Below are positions 1-7,844 of a DNA stretch of 9,686 nt, one piece after another. The notes below the pieces were generated by a model that saw only the letters and a program-made list of their open reading frames with translations, was not told where the DNA came from and did not search any database. This DNA is from Hungatella sp. UBA5982 (GTDB lineage: Bacteria; Bacillota; Clostridia; Lachnospirales; Lachnospiraceae): NCBI GenBank assembly GCA_002429965.1, contig DJBG01000057.1, positions 31,730-41,415 of the forward strand. Reading direction: 5' to 3'. How positions within the stretch are numbered: the stretch's first letter is position 1; each line of letters starts with the position of its first letter. The position numbers were made by a program, and so were the translations under genes.

Positions 1-1271
1 CGCACCAGGCTCTGCATCTTTTCAAGCTCCTCCGGTTTCATTCCGATGCCGTTATCTTCCACTCTTAGCAGGATGTCCCCCTCCTCCTGCCAGCCGCTGA
101 TCTTTAGAAAGCCTTTTTTCCTGCAATTCTTGATCCCATGGTAAAGGGCATTCTCCACAATTGGCTGCAGGGTCAGCTTCAAAGTAGAATATTCCATGAT
201 CTGCTCCTTAAAATCGATCTCATAATCCATAATGTCCTCATAACGGAAATGCTGGATCTGAAGGTAGCTGTTCACATGCTCCGCTTCTCCCCTGATGGTG
301 ATAAAATCCCGTCCATTGTTAAGTCCCATCCGAAGAAAGGAGGAAAAGGCCGTGATCATGTCCACCACCTCCTGATGCCGTTTCCCCTCTGCCAGCCAGA
401 CAATGGTATCCAGGGTATTATAAAGAAAATGAGGGTTGATCTGAGCCTGCAATAGCTTTAATTCGGTTTTCCTCTTTAACTCCTGTTCCTCCTTGATGTG
501 GCGGATCAGCTCTCCGATCCGGATCACCATATGATCATACTGGTCGCTCAGCATCTGGATCTCCCGAATGTTGCTTTTGGGGGCTTTGACCTTTAGGCTG
601 CCGTTTGCAAGCACCATGGTATATTCGCACAGCTCCTCAATGGGCTTTGTGATCTTCTTTCCAAAGGAAGAAAAGGAAACGTTTAAAAATACGATGATAT
701 AGGCGGAAACCACGACGCATAAAGCAATAACCTTATTTGTTTGGGAATCCAGCTTCTGGCGCGTGGATTCTAAGGTCTTTGTTTCATTGTAAATATAATC
801 GGACATGGTTTCTTCAATAAGGTCGGTAATCACATAAATGTCCTTATCCAGGCGCTCCATATTCCGGTCATAATCACCGATGATGCTGCTGGTACGGATG
901 TCTTCAATTCTTTTTTCCAGAATGCCGATCAGGATGATGATCCCATCCAGCCCCTTTTTACTGTTCTCCTGGGGAGTGGAATCCTTTAACTGCTCAAACA
1001 TCCTTCGGGAGTTTTCCAGTTCCCCATAGGGATTTAAGGAATCAAAGGTGTCCGCCCCTATGACAATGCGGTACATCTTATAATCAATGTTGGATTTAAA
1101 GTCAAAATTAAACTCCGTAGCCATGGTTAAGTTCCTTATGCTTTGCCGGTACTGCTTGTTCTGCCATGCCATCATATACAGCAATATCCCAATCATAATA
1201 ATGACCGGGATAAATACGATTGCCTGCATGGATTGTATTTTTGCTTTGATCGAATCACGTTTTTGTATCAT
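1..1271 (-). CDS. YesM-type sensor histidine kinase, C-terminal end cut by window edge
   Basis: This is a membrane-bound sensor kinase, the partner of the response regulator just upstream. The 423 visible residues run without a stop. There is a short cytoplasmic start, TM1 at about 17-35, an extracytoplasmic segment at about 36-180, TM2 at about 181-200, and a HAMP-like linker (KKITKPIEEL, from 205). A His_kinase domain follows with QINPHFLYNTLD, where His281 is the expected phospho-acceptor. The HATPase N box is LQPIVENALYHG (Asn374) and the G1 box is VEDNGIGM (405-411). The glycine-rich G2 box and the end lie beyond position 1. The start ATG at 1271 is supported by AGGAGG at 1277-1282 with a 5-nt spacer. 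The gene overlaps the end of the response-regulator gene by 17 nt, so the two are probably translationally coupled. The extracytoplasmic part matches no sensor domain I recognise and is short for a YesM-family kinase with a double Cache domain. The ligand is unknown; members of this family usually sense sugars or oligosaccharides. Confidence 0.93.
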   Translation of the reverse strand, partial: MIQKRDSIKAKIQSMQAIVFIPVIIMIGILLYMMAWQNKQYRQSIRNLTMATEFNFDFKSNIDYKMYRIVIGADTFDSLNPYGELENSRRMFEQLKDSTPQENSKKGLDGIIILIGILEKRIEDIRTSSIIGDYDRNMERLDKDIYVITDLIEETMSDYIYNETKTLESTRQKLDSQTNKVIALCVVVSAYIIVFLNVSFSSFGKKITKPIEELCEYTMVLANGSLKVKAPKSNIREIQMLSDQYDHMVIRIGELIRHIKEEQELKRKTELKLLQAQINPHFLYNTLDTIVWLAEGKRHQEVVDMITAFSSFLRMGLNNGRDFITIRGEAEHVNSYLQIQHFRYEDIMDYEIDFKEQIMEYSTLKLTLQPIVENALYHGIKNCRKKGFLKISGWQEEGDILLRVEDNGIGMKPEELEKMQSLV

Positions 1272-2883
1272 TTCTGCCTCCTGACCGGAATGCTTTCGGC
1301 GTAATTCCATGCGTCTTTTTAAATATGTAACTAAAATAATGAGGATCCTTATATCCCACCTGATATCCGATTTCCGAGGCCCGGAGATCTGTTTTAAGAA
1401 GCAGCTCCTTTGCCGCTCCCATACGGACCTTTGTTAAATATTCCACAAAGGTGATCCCCATTTCCTGGCTGAATATGGTGCTGAAGTGATTGGGGCTTAT
1501 ATTCACGGTAGAGGCCACCACGTTTAAAGAAATGTCCTCGTCCTTATAATGCCTTACAATATAATCCCTGGCCTTATCAAGAACCAGGCGGTATTTTTTC
1601 TGGGAACAGGTGGTGCGGAGGGTGATGGCCTTTGTAAGAATTTCCCTGGTGTACTTAACCGCCCCTTCCTCAGATCCCACACAGGGCTTTATGGTCTTCC
1701 CATCTCCAAATTCCTTTAGAACCTGCTCGGTCTCGAAACCAAGCTGGGTGACAAAAGCGATGACAGCCAGATAAACATCCATGATCAGATATTGCCTGAA
1801 GATCAAGGATTTGAAATTATTCCCGCAAGCCTCTAAGTATTCTTCCAGAAAATACTTTACCTCAGGAATGGAACCGTTTTTGAGAAAATTAGGGACAATA
1901 TCCCGGCTCAGCCTGGTCATGTCCAGCCCTTCTAAGCTGATGGTTCCGGAATCGTCATGAAGCCGGACCGCCGCCTCTGCTGTAAGGAGCTGGTTGTATT
2001 CCAGCATATAGCGGCAGGCGTAGGCCTTACTAGCCGCTTTAAAACAGATTCTCAGCTCCCCAAGCCTGCATACCGGAACGCCCATTCCCCCGAAATACTC
2101 CATTCCCGGACAAGACTCCACAAGGCGGACCAAAAGCTCCTGGCAGGCGGCCACCTTTCTATCTAAATCTTCCCGGTCGTTTCCCATGACCAGGAAGGCA
2201 TACCCTTCTGTCAGACGGTTAAATACGATGACTTCTGCCCTGCCTTCAAACCGGTCCTTTATCATCTCATCAAAAACAGCCCCCTGGTCCGTATACTGCT
2301 CCTGGATGCCGGAGGCCCTTGCCTGAAATAAAATCAGATTATAAACCGGTGCGCTAAGGGACAAGCTGTGTTCCTGCCCCTTTAAAAGGATCTCCTGAAG
2401 GCTTAAGTTTCCCGATACAATGGTATCAAACAGCCGGTCCCGCTCCATCCGCTTCCTCTCCTCCTGCTGCTTTAAAAACTCCAATTTATAACCCTTTTCG
2501 CTTCTCTCCTGGATAATTGCTTCGCTCATACGCTCCAGAGCCTCTAACAGCTGGCTGCTGCTTACAGGCTTAAGAAGGTAATCCGCTGCGCCGATCTTTA
2601 TAGCCCGCTTTGCGTATTCAAAGTCATCATACCCGCTGAAAAACATGATGCGCAGGTCCGGAAGCTCCCTCTTCACCATCTCAGCCAGCTCAAGTCCATC
2701 CATAAAGGGCATCCGGATGTCCGTCAGCAGGATATCCGGTTTTGCTTTTAAGATCAGAGGATATGCCAGCTCCCCGTCCGGCGCCTCCCCCGCAAACTCA
2801 AATCCGTATCTTTCCCACGGGATACCATTCTTAATACCTTCACGGACTATTTTTTCATCCTCAGCAAGAAAAATTTTAACCAT
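1255..2883 (-). CDS. YesN-type response regulator, receiver plus AraC DNA-binding domain
   Basis: This is a cytoplasmic transcription factor, predicted to be phosphorylated by the adjacent kinase. Numbered from ATG 2883 (542 aa), the receiver domain spans about 1-120. Its acidic pair is in FLAEDE (Glu8, Asp9), the phospho-acceptor is Asp55 in LLTDIRMPFMDG, the switch serine is Ser83 in FFSGYDDF, and the conserved lysine is Lys105 in YLLKPV. The central part (about 120-430) is the long, poorly conserved linker region typical of the YesN group. The C-terminal ~100 residues form an AraC/XylS double helix-turn-helix, with SLNVVASTVNISPNHFS as the first and the IGYQVGYKDPHYFSYIFKK and GITPKAFR motifs in the second. 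The start at 2883 is chosen because the ribosome binding site lies 7 nt from it. A TTG six bases upstream is in frame but only 1 nt from that site. Target genes are not visible; regulators of this type often control a nearby sugar ABC transporter or glycosidase operon, which would be outside this window. Confidence 0.95.
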   Translation of the reverse strand: MVKIFLAEDEKIVREGIKNGIPWERYGFEFAGEAPDGELAYPLILKAKPDILLTDIRMPFMDGLELAEMVKRELPDLRIMFFSGYDDFEYAKRAIKIGAADYLLKPVSSSQLLEALERMSEAIIQERSEKGYKLEFLKQQEERKRMERDRLFDTIVSGNLSLQEILLKGQEHSLSLSAPVYNLILFQARASGIQEQYTDQGAVFDEMIKDRFEGRAEVIVFNRLTEGYAFLVMGNDREDLDRKVAACQELLVRLVESCPGMEYFGGMGVPVCRLGELRICFKAASKAYACRYMLEYNQLLTAEAAVRLHDDSGTISLEGLDMTRLSRDIVPNFLKNGSIPEVKYFLEEYLEACGNNFKSLIFRQYLIMDVYLAVIAFVTQLGFETEQVLKEFGDGKTIKPCVGSEEGAVKYTREILTKAITLRTTCSQKKYRLVLDKARDYIVRHYKDEDISLNVVASTVNISPNHFSTIFSQEMGITFVEYLTKVRMGAAKELLLKTDLRASEIGYQVGYKDPHYFSYIFKKTHGITPKAFRSGGRNDTKT

Positions 2884-2890
2884 GTCCAAT

Positions 2891-2897
2891 CCCCCCT
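2891..2897 (-). promoter_or_regulatory. Ribosome binding site that fixes the response-regulator start
   Basis: The minus strand reads AGGGGGG here. It is 7 nt before ATG 2883, a normal spacing, but only 1 nt before the in-frame TTG at 2889. The annotated protein should therefore begin MVKIFLAEDE rather than two residues earlier. Confidence 0.8.
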
Positions 2898-2920
2898 GTA
2901 TGCCCCACGTTCATAAGTAG

Positions 2921-2949
2921 ATTATATAAAATCCAAAAAATAAATATAA
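2921..2949 (-). promoter_or_regulatory. Candidate promoter for the two-component operon
   Basis: The minus strand carries a perfect -10 hexamer TATAAT at 2926-2921. The -35 region is weak (TTATAT, 2949-2944, 17-bp spacer). Transcription would begin near 2914 and give a leader of about 30 nt. The surrounding ~80 bp up to the bgl terminator is strongly AT-rich. The preceding terminator makes a separate promoter necessary, but a poor -35 means an activator may be needed, or that this assignment is wrong. Confidence 0.4.
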
Positions 2950-3010
2950 GGGAATAATTTCCGTCCCTGTTTTTTCATTCGTAAAAAAATACACTAAAAT
3001 CATAGTACCA

Positions 3011-3066
3011 CAAAAAGAGGACATCTTAAAGTTCCTGATTGATACGGAATCTTAAGATATCCTCTT
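3011..3066 (-). terminator. Rho-independent terminator of the β-glucoside operon
   Basis: Two 21-nt arms, 3066-3046 and 3035-3015, flank a 10-nt loop. On the minus-strand transcript 20 of 21 positions pair (two as G-U) with a single A-C mismatch. The same hairpin read from the plus strand would have those wobbles as A-C mismatches, so the structure is oriented for minus-strand genes. The descending arm runs into CTCTTTTTG. It starts 45 nt after the phospho-β-glucosidase stop codon. Confidence 0.88.
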
Positions 3067-3111
3067 ACTTATGGAGCTGTCTAAAGCAGCCGGGAAATCA
3101 GCCCTGTATTT

Positions 3112-4572
<1,461 letters not shown>

Positions 4573-6444
4573 TTAAACAATGGTAAGCAGCTTCTCTCCC
4601 GCCTCGACCTTCTTTTTATTGCTGGTCTTTAAGCTTACAAAGCTGTTCATATTGGATATAAGCACTGGAGTGGTTAACGATAAGCCCTCTTCCTTAATTT
4701 TCTCCATATCAAATTCCAGCAGCAGGCTTCCCTTTATCACCCGGTCCCCTTCCTTACAGTGAAGGGTAAATCCTTCTCCTCCAAGACGCACCGTATCAAT
4801 TCCTACATGGATCAGGACCTCAGCTCCTGTATTCGTAGTGATGCCAACCGCATGCTTTGTGTCAATCACCGCACTGATGATTCCGTCCGCGGGAGCATAT
4901 ACCATTCCCTCATCAGGGATTATGGCTACCCCTTCTCCCAGTACTCCGCTTGCAAATACCGGATCCTCTACCTCTGTTAAAGAAATCACAGATCCCGAAA
5001 GAGGGCTTGCCAGCTCAATGGTCTCCACCAGCGGCTTTTTCTCTTCAGCAGAAGAATCCCCGGAAGCTTCCGGCTCCCCAGTCTTCTCCTCCGGCTTATA
5101 AAGGATGAGAGCCATGACAAAGGATACGGTCAGAGAGATAATCATGGCGATTACACCATTTATCAAATTGCCGAATCCCTCACCGCCGATCATGGTAATT
5201 AAGGACAGGGAGGAAGGCGAGCCACCCATGGAATAGGCTACCAGATGGGTAATACCGGAATAAAGACCTGATGCGGCTGCACCGATCACAGCTGCTATCA
5301 TGGGTGTTTTGTATTTTAATGTCACACCATACATCGCAGGCTCTGTAACACCAGCCACAATTGCCGAGATTCCGGAGGCAGATGCGGTAGATTTTACATT
5401 TTCATCCCTGGAACGTGCTGCAACACCCAGGGAAGCACCTCCCTGAGCCAGGTTGGAGCAGAACATGGTAACGATTACTATTGCATCAAACCCAAAGGTT
5501 GCTAAACTAATGGTTAACATAGGTATCAATGCATAATGCATTCCGGTCATAACGATAAACGGCATGGCCGCAGAGATCAGCATGATGGTGAGCCAGCCTG
5601 CTTTGCTATATAAGAAATTGATTCCGACTGCCAGATAGTTTCCGAGAATGCTTCCCAGGGGGCCAACAACAACCAATGCAATGGGCACAGTAATGAATAT
5701 GACCATCAGCGGTTTCAAGAATACCTTCAAAAGGTTGGGGCAGACCTTATCAGCAAACCGTTCAATATATCCCATAATCGGAACGATAAGGAAGATAGGA
5801 AGAACGGAGGAGCTATATACAGCCGACGTGACAGGCAAGCCAAAATATGTGGTGTTTCCCTGGCTTAGCAGACCCACTATATTCGGATGGATCAAAAGCG
5901 CCGCTATTACCATGGCCAGATAAATGTTGGAGCCAAGACGTTTTGCTGTGGTCATGGCCAGCAAAATGGGAAGAAAGTAGAAGAAAGCATCTCCTGCTGC
6001 GGATAAAATCACATACGTGCTTCCGGACGTATCCACTAGTCCAAAGGTAGTCAGAAGGGTCAGCACTACTTTAAGCATACCGCAGCCAAGCATGGCCGGA
6101 AGCAGAGGGGTCATGCAGCCGGCTACAAAGCTGCACATACGTGAAATCAGATTCTCCTTAGGCCCCTCACCCTCATTCCCGGTGCTTTCTTCAAAATGTC
6201 CAAGCTTTAAAAGTTCCTTATATACATTTGATACCTCGTTGCCGATGACCACCTGGTACTGTCCGCCCTGGCGGACCACCCGGATTACACCCGGCACCTT
6301 TTCAATTTCAGAATCTTTTGGAATTGTGCTGTCTTTCAGCACGAACCGCAGGCGTGTCATGCAATGGGACAACCCGCTCACATTTTTCTCTCCGCCAACC
6401 TTGTCAAGCATGGTTTGTGCGGTCTTTGCATAATCAAATGCCAT
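4573..6444 (-). CDS. bglF: PTS β-glucoside transporter, fused EIIBCA
   Basis: This integral membrane permease imports a β-glucoside and phosphorylates it at C6 using phosphate from HPr. Its 623 aa run in the order B-C-A. EIIB (about 1-85) has the phospho-cysteine Cys28 in GLSHCMTRLRF. EIIC (about 100-450) is a multi-helix channel with TGMHYALIP (His303) and GVTEPAMYG (Glu368). A charged Glu/Ser-rich linker at about 451-475 precedes EIIA (about 478-623), where His546 in EVLIHVGIDTV is the phospho-histidine and His531 its partner. All key phosphorylation residues are present. The start ATG 6444 has a strong AAGGGGGAG site 5 nt upstream. In the BglG/LicT family the EIIB domain also phosphorylates and inactivates the antiterminator when substrate is absent, so this protein is probably also the operon's sensor. 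Expression depends on read-through of the terminator at 6541-6614. The exact β-glucoside is not predictable. Confidence 0.96.
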   Translation of the reverse strand: MAFDYAKTAQTMLDKVGGEKNVSGLSHCMTRLRFVLKDSTIPKDSEIEKVPGVIRVVRQGGQYQVVIGNEVSNVYKELLKLGHFEESTGNEGEGPKENLISRMCSFVAGCMTPLLPAMLGCGMLKVVLTLLTTFGLVDTSGSTYVILSAAGDAFFYFLPILLAMTTAKRLGSNIYLAMVIAALLIHPNIVGLLSQGNTTYFGLPVTSAVYSSSVLPIFLIVPIMGYIERFADKVCPNLLKVFLKPLMVIFITVPIALVVVGPLGSILGNYLAVGINFLYSKAGWLTIMLISAAMPFIVMTGMHYALIPMLTISLATFGFDAIVIVTMFCSNLAQGGASLGVAARSRDENVKSTASASGISAIVAGVTEPAMYGVTLKYKTPMIAAVIGAAASGLYSGITHLVAYSMGGSPSSLSLITMIGGEGFGNLINGVIAMIISLTVSFVMALILYKPEEKTGEPEASGDSSAEEKKPLVETIELASPLSGSVISLTEVEDPVFASGVLGEGVAIIPDEGMVYAPADGIISAVIDTKHAVGITTNTGAEVLIHVGIDTVRLGGEGFTLHCKEGDRVIKGSLLLEFDMEKIKEEGLSLTTPVLISNMNSFVSLKTSNKKKVEAGEKLLTIV

Positions 6445-6491
6445 ATTGTCTCCCCCTTATTCTAAGGTTTATTCATTGTTATCTATCTGAA

Positions 6492-6522
6492 AAGACGTCT
6501 GCCGGCTATCTTAAAACGTCTT
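6492..6522 (-). repeat. Inverted repeat in the EII gene leader
   Basis: A perfect 7-bp inverted repeat (AAGACGT at 6522-6516, ACGTCTT at 6498-6492 on the minus strand) encloses 17 nt and is followed by two further Ts. It lies after the RAT2 terminator and about 47 nt before the EII start codon. It could be an mRNA-stabilising hairpin at the 5' end of a processed EII-glucosidase message, or a weak extra pause site. The T-run is too short for a confident terminator. Confidence 0.45.
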
Positions 6523-6540
6523 ATCATTCAATAAAAAAGT

Positions 6541-6614
6541 AAATAAAAAGGGCCCTGCCGAAAAGCAGCCTGCAGATAATATAACCATTGCAGCCTACTC
6601 TCCATGCAGGGTCC
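6541..6614 (-). terminator. Conditional terminator between bglG and the EII gene
   Basis: On the minus strand GGACCCTGC (6614-6606) pairs with GCAGGGCCC (6558-6550) with one mismatch, followed by TTTTTATTT (6549-6541). The ~47 nt between the arms hold further complementary pieces (CTGCA/TGCAG and CTGC/GCAG), giving a branched or extended stem. The 5' arm shares its first six bases with the end of RAT2, so the two structures cannot form together. This is the arrangement expected of a BglG-controlled attenuator. Confidence 0.75.
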
Positions 6615-6649
6615 TGCCCGGACCATCTTTCCCGTCCGGTAACACTCCC
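6609..6649 (-). promoter_or_regulatory. RAT2, divergent BglG-type ribonucleic antiterminator
   Basis: The minus strand reads GGGAGTGTTAC, then a 6-bp stem CCGGAC/GTCCGG around a 10-nt loop, then GCAGGACCC. The outer GGG/CCC and the flanking GTGTTAC and GGCAGGACC match the RAT pattern (GGNNTGTNAC ... GGCAAAACC) with a few changes. The apical part is longer than the usual short CTG/CAG hairpin. It begins 11 nt after the bglG stop and overlaps the following terminator. Bound BglG should stabilise it and let transcription reach the EII and glucosidase genes. Function is inferred from position and structure. Confidence 0.68.
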
Positions 6650-6660
6650 AGCCCTCTGTT

Positions 6661-7500
6661 TTAAATCAGTTCTCTTGTAACTTTTTCTATGTGGATCATC
6701 AGATACATCATTTCTTCCCGGTCTATTTCATAGTAATACCGGTCGTGTATATAATCTGCTATTTTAACGATGCAGTTATAGGATCTGCGGTACTTATCCT
6801 TTAGCAGCTGATACCACTCTTCATTGCTTTCCTCATATTGCTTATTCTGCAGCATGCGCTGGGCAAAGAAACGTATATGGGTCACAAAACGTCTGTAATC
6901 CCAGGACTCCGTATTCAGCCTGATCTGAAAGGAAGCCTCCACAATATCCACAATGTCCTTGATAATTCCTGTAATAGCCTCTAAATCATCGGTTTCCTGC
7001 CGGTTTAGCTGGCCATAAACAAAATGAAACGCCAGGAACATGGCTTCATCCTCTTCCATGGAAATATCCAGCCTTCTCCGGATTAAGTCGACCGCATACT
7101 GGCCCACCTTAAACTCATTGGGGTAATACCGCCTTCCCTCCCAAAGCATGGCATTGCGGAGAATGGTCCCGTCTTTGTAACGGTCTACCGCACCGGCGAT
7201 ATGGTCGCACACCGGTAGAATGATCCGGGAATCCAGCCGCATTCCAAACTCGCTTTTGGCGTAATCCACCGTCTGTTCACTGATCTCCCAGTATTCCTGG
7301 GGAAGCTTTGCGAAGTACTCTTCAAAATGACGGGCATCCCGCTTGTCATTCTGTATAAATACCCGTTCCACCAGCTTCCGGTCCACCTCATCGCCCTTTT
7401 TCTTTCCAAAGCCGATGGATTTTCCTTTCAGTATGATTTCTTTTCCCTCGGTATTGAAAGCTGATACCATGTTATTGTTCAAAACTTTTTCAATCTTCAT
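6661..7500 (-). CDS. bglG: BglG/LicT-family transcriptional antiterminator
   Basis: This RNA-binding antiterminator acts on the bgl operon. It has 279 aa from the chosen start, the normal family length, and begins MKIEKVLNNN as family members do. The CAT RNA-binding domain is about 1-55 (Asn10, KGKSIGFGKKKGD at 25-37). PRD1 is about 65-170 with His100 (VCDHIAGAVDR) and His159 (FLAFHFVYGQLN). PRD2 is about 172-279 with His208 (FVTHIRFFAQRM) and His270 (MYLMIHIEKV). All four regulatory histidines are present. By family precedent, PRD1 histidines are phosphorylated by the cognate EII to inactivate the protein, and PRD2 histidines by HPr to activate it. An in-frame extension to GTG 7599 exists, but it would start inside RAT1, pass through the terminator hairpin and have no ribosome site, so it is rejected. 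The gene lies between its own two RAT sites, giving autoregulation. Confidence 0.95.
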   Translation of the reverse strand: MKIEKVLNNNMVSAFNTEGKEIILKGKSIGFGKKKGDEVDRKLVERVFIQNDKRDARHFEEYFAKLPQEYWEISEQTVDYAKSEFGMRLDSRIILPVCDHIAGAVDRYKDGTILRNAMLWEGRRYYPNEFKVGQYAVDLIRRRLDISMEEDEAMFLAFHFVYGQLNRQETDDLEAITGIIKDIVDIVEASFQIRLNTESWDYRRFVTHIRFFAQRMLQNKQYEESNEEWYQLLKDKYRRSYNCIVKIADYIHDRYYYEIDREEMMYLMIHIEKVTRELI

Positions 7501-7504
7501 ATGC

Positions 7505-7510
7505 CCTTCC
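7505..7510 (-). promoter_or_regulatory. Ribosome binding site that fixes the bglG start
   Basis: GGAAGG on the minus strand lies 4 nt before ATG 7500 and just after the U-tract of the leader terminator. It supports the MKIEKVLNNN start over any upstream in-frame codon. Confidence 0.65.
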
Positions 7511-7516
7511 AGTAAT

Positions 7517-7584
7517 AAAAAAAGACAAGCTACGAGGATTATCACATAACTAGGATACGTGATAACAACCATGTAGATCTTGCC
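7517..7584 (-). terminator. Conditional leader terminator upstream of bglG
   Basis: On the minus strand GGCAAG-AT-CTAC (7584-7573) pairs with GTAGCTTGTC (7533-7524), the AT being a bulge and one pair a G-U. Inside it a second perfect stem TTATCAC/GTGATAA (7565-7559 with 7545-7539) closes a 13-nt loop. Seven Ts follow (7523-7517). The ascending arm is also the 3' half of RAT1, so terminator and antiterminator are mutually exclusive. Confidence 0.85.
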
Positions 7585-7606
7585 TGCCTTACCAGTCACA
7601 AACTAC
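7573..7606 (-). promoter_or_regulatory. RAT1, BglG-type ribonucleic antiterminator site
   Basis: The minus strand contains TTGTGACTG, five bases, then GCAGGCAAGAT, which is close to the family pattern TTGTTACTG-N5-GCAGGCAAAAC. The usual closing GG/CC pairs are replaced by a GTAG/CTAC stem of four pairs, so the sequence differs but the basal pairing is kept. The site lies a few bases downstream of the predicted transcription start and overlaps the leader terminator. It is the expected binding site of a BglG dimer. Confidence 0.85.
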
Positions 7607-7625
7607 TCTTCTATTTTCTAAACGC

Positions 7626-7654
7626 AGTATATCATGGATCATTGCATAAGTCTA
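7626..7654 (-). promoter_or_regulatory. Promoter of the bglG-EII-glucosidase operon
   Basis: On the minus strand a -35 TAGACT (7654-7649) and a -10 TATACT (7631-7626) are 17 bp apart, with an extended -10 TG one base before the hexamer. Transcription should start near 7619, about 13 nt before RAT1. This is the only good vegetative-type promoter seen between the dgaF terminator and RAT1. Confidence 0.72.
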
Positions 7655-7687
7655 TTTGCAAATTTGTTTAATAATACTAATATTTTT

Positions 7688-7702
7688 TGTGCAATATGCA
7701 CA
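7688..7702. promoter_or_regulatory. Palindrome TGTGCA-ATA-TGCACA, possible operator
   Basis: A perfect 6-bp inverted repeat with a 3-bp centre sits 34 bp upstream of the bgl -35 hexamer, in an AT-rich stretch. The position suits an activator or a repressor. It resembles a CRP half-site but the half-sites are one base too close for that consensus, and it does not match a CcpA cre box. The binding protein is unknown. Confidence 0.45.
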
Positions 7703-7751
7703 TCTAAGTGTATCTTATAAAACATCCGCTTGACTTCCCCGTAATATCCAA

Positions 7752-7782
7752 AGGAACCACTTCCTCAGAGTGCCAATGGCAC
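7752..7782. repeat. Two adjacent small palindromes in the dgaF-bgl intergenic region
   Basis: AGGAA-CCAC-TTCCT (7752-7765) is followed five... bases later by GTGCC-AAT-GGCAC (7770-7782); the actual gap is 4 bp. Both are perfect 5-bp inverted repeats. They lie after the dgaF terminator and about 100 bp upstream of the bgl -35. They could be operator half-sites or remnants of structured RNA. The 191 bp between the dgaF terminator and RAT1 hold these, the 7688-7702 palindrome and the promoter, and no gene. Confidence 0.3.
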
Positions 7783-7797
7783 ATGCCCCGTAAAGGT

Positions 7798-7841
7798 AAA
7801 AATGCCGTTTTCAGCCTTGTCCCGGCTAAAAACAGCATTTT
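7798..7841 (-). terminator. Rho-independent terminator of the dgaE-dgaF operon
   Basis: Two 18-nt arms (7841-7824 and 7816-7799) pair completely on the minus-strand transcript, with two G-U wobbles, around a 7-nt loop. The A-rich ascending arm and T-rich descending arm supply the U-tract. It begins 3 nt after the dgaF stop codon and separates this operon from the bgl operon. Confidence 0.88.
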
Positions 7842-7844
7842 CCC

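Noticed and set aside
138..455. Plus-strand open frame of 105 codons opposite the sensor kinase
   Set aside because: The minus strand here encodes the phospho-acceptor region and N box of the kinase; the plus-strand product resembles nothing.
2884..2889. In-frame TTG start two codons before the response-regulator ATG
   Set aside because: The ribosome binding site would be only 1 nt from it; spacing is right for ATG 2883.
6017..6433. Plus-strand open frame of 138 codons opposite the EII gene
   Set aside because: It is antisense to the well-supported EIIB/EIIC coding sequence, has no recognisable domain and no convincing start signal.
7501..7599. N-terminal extension of BglG containing a membrane helix
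   Set aside because: It would start inside RAT1, has no ribosome site, and the family start motif MKIEKVLNNN lies at 7500.
7688..7702. CcpA cre or CRP site
   Set aside because: The palindrome lacks the central CG of a cre box, and its half-sites are one base too close for a CRP site; kept only as an unassigned palindrome.
7724..7760. Plus-strand promoter starting with TTGACT near 7730
   Set aside because: No acceptable -10 hexamer follows at the right distance, and no plus-strand gene lies downstream.
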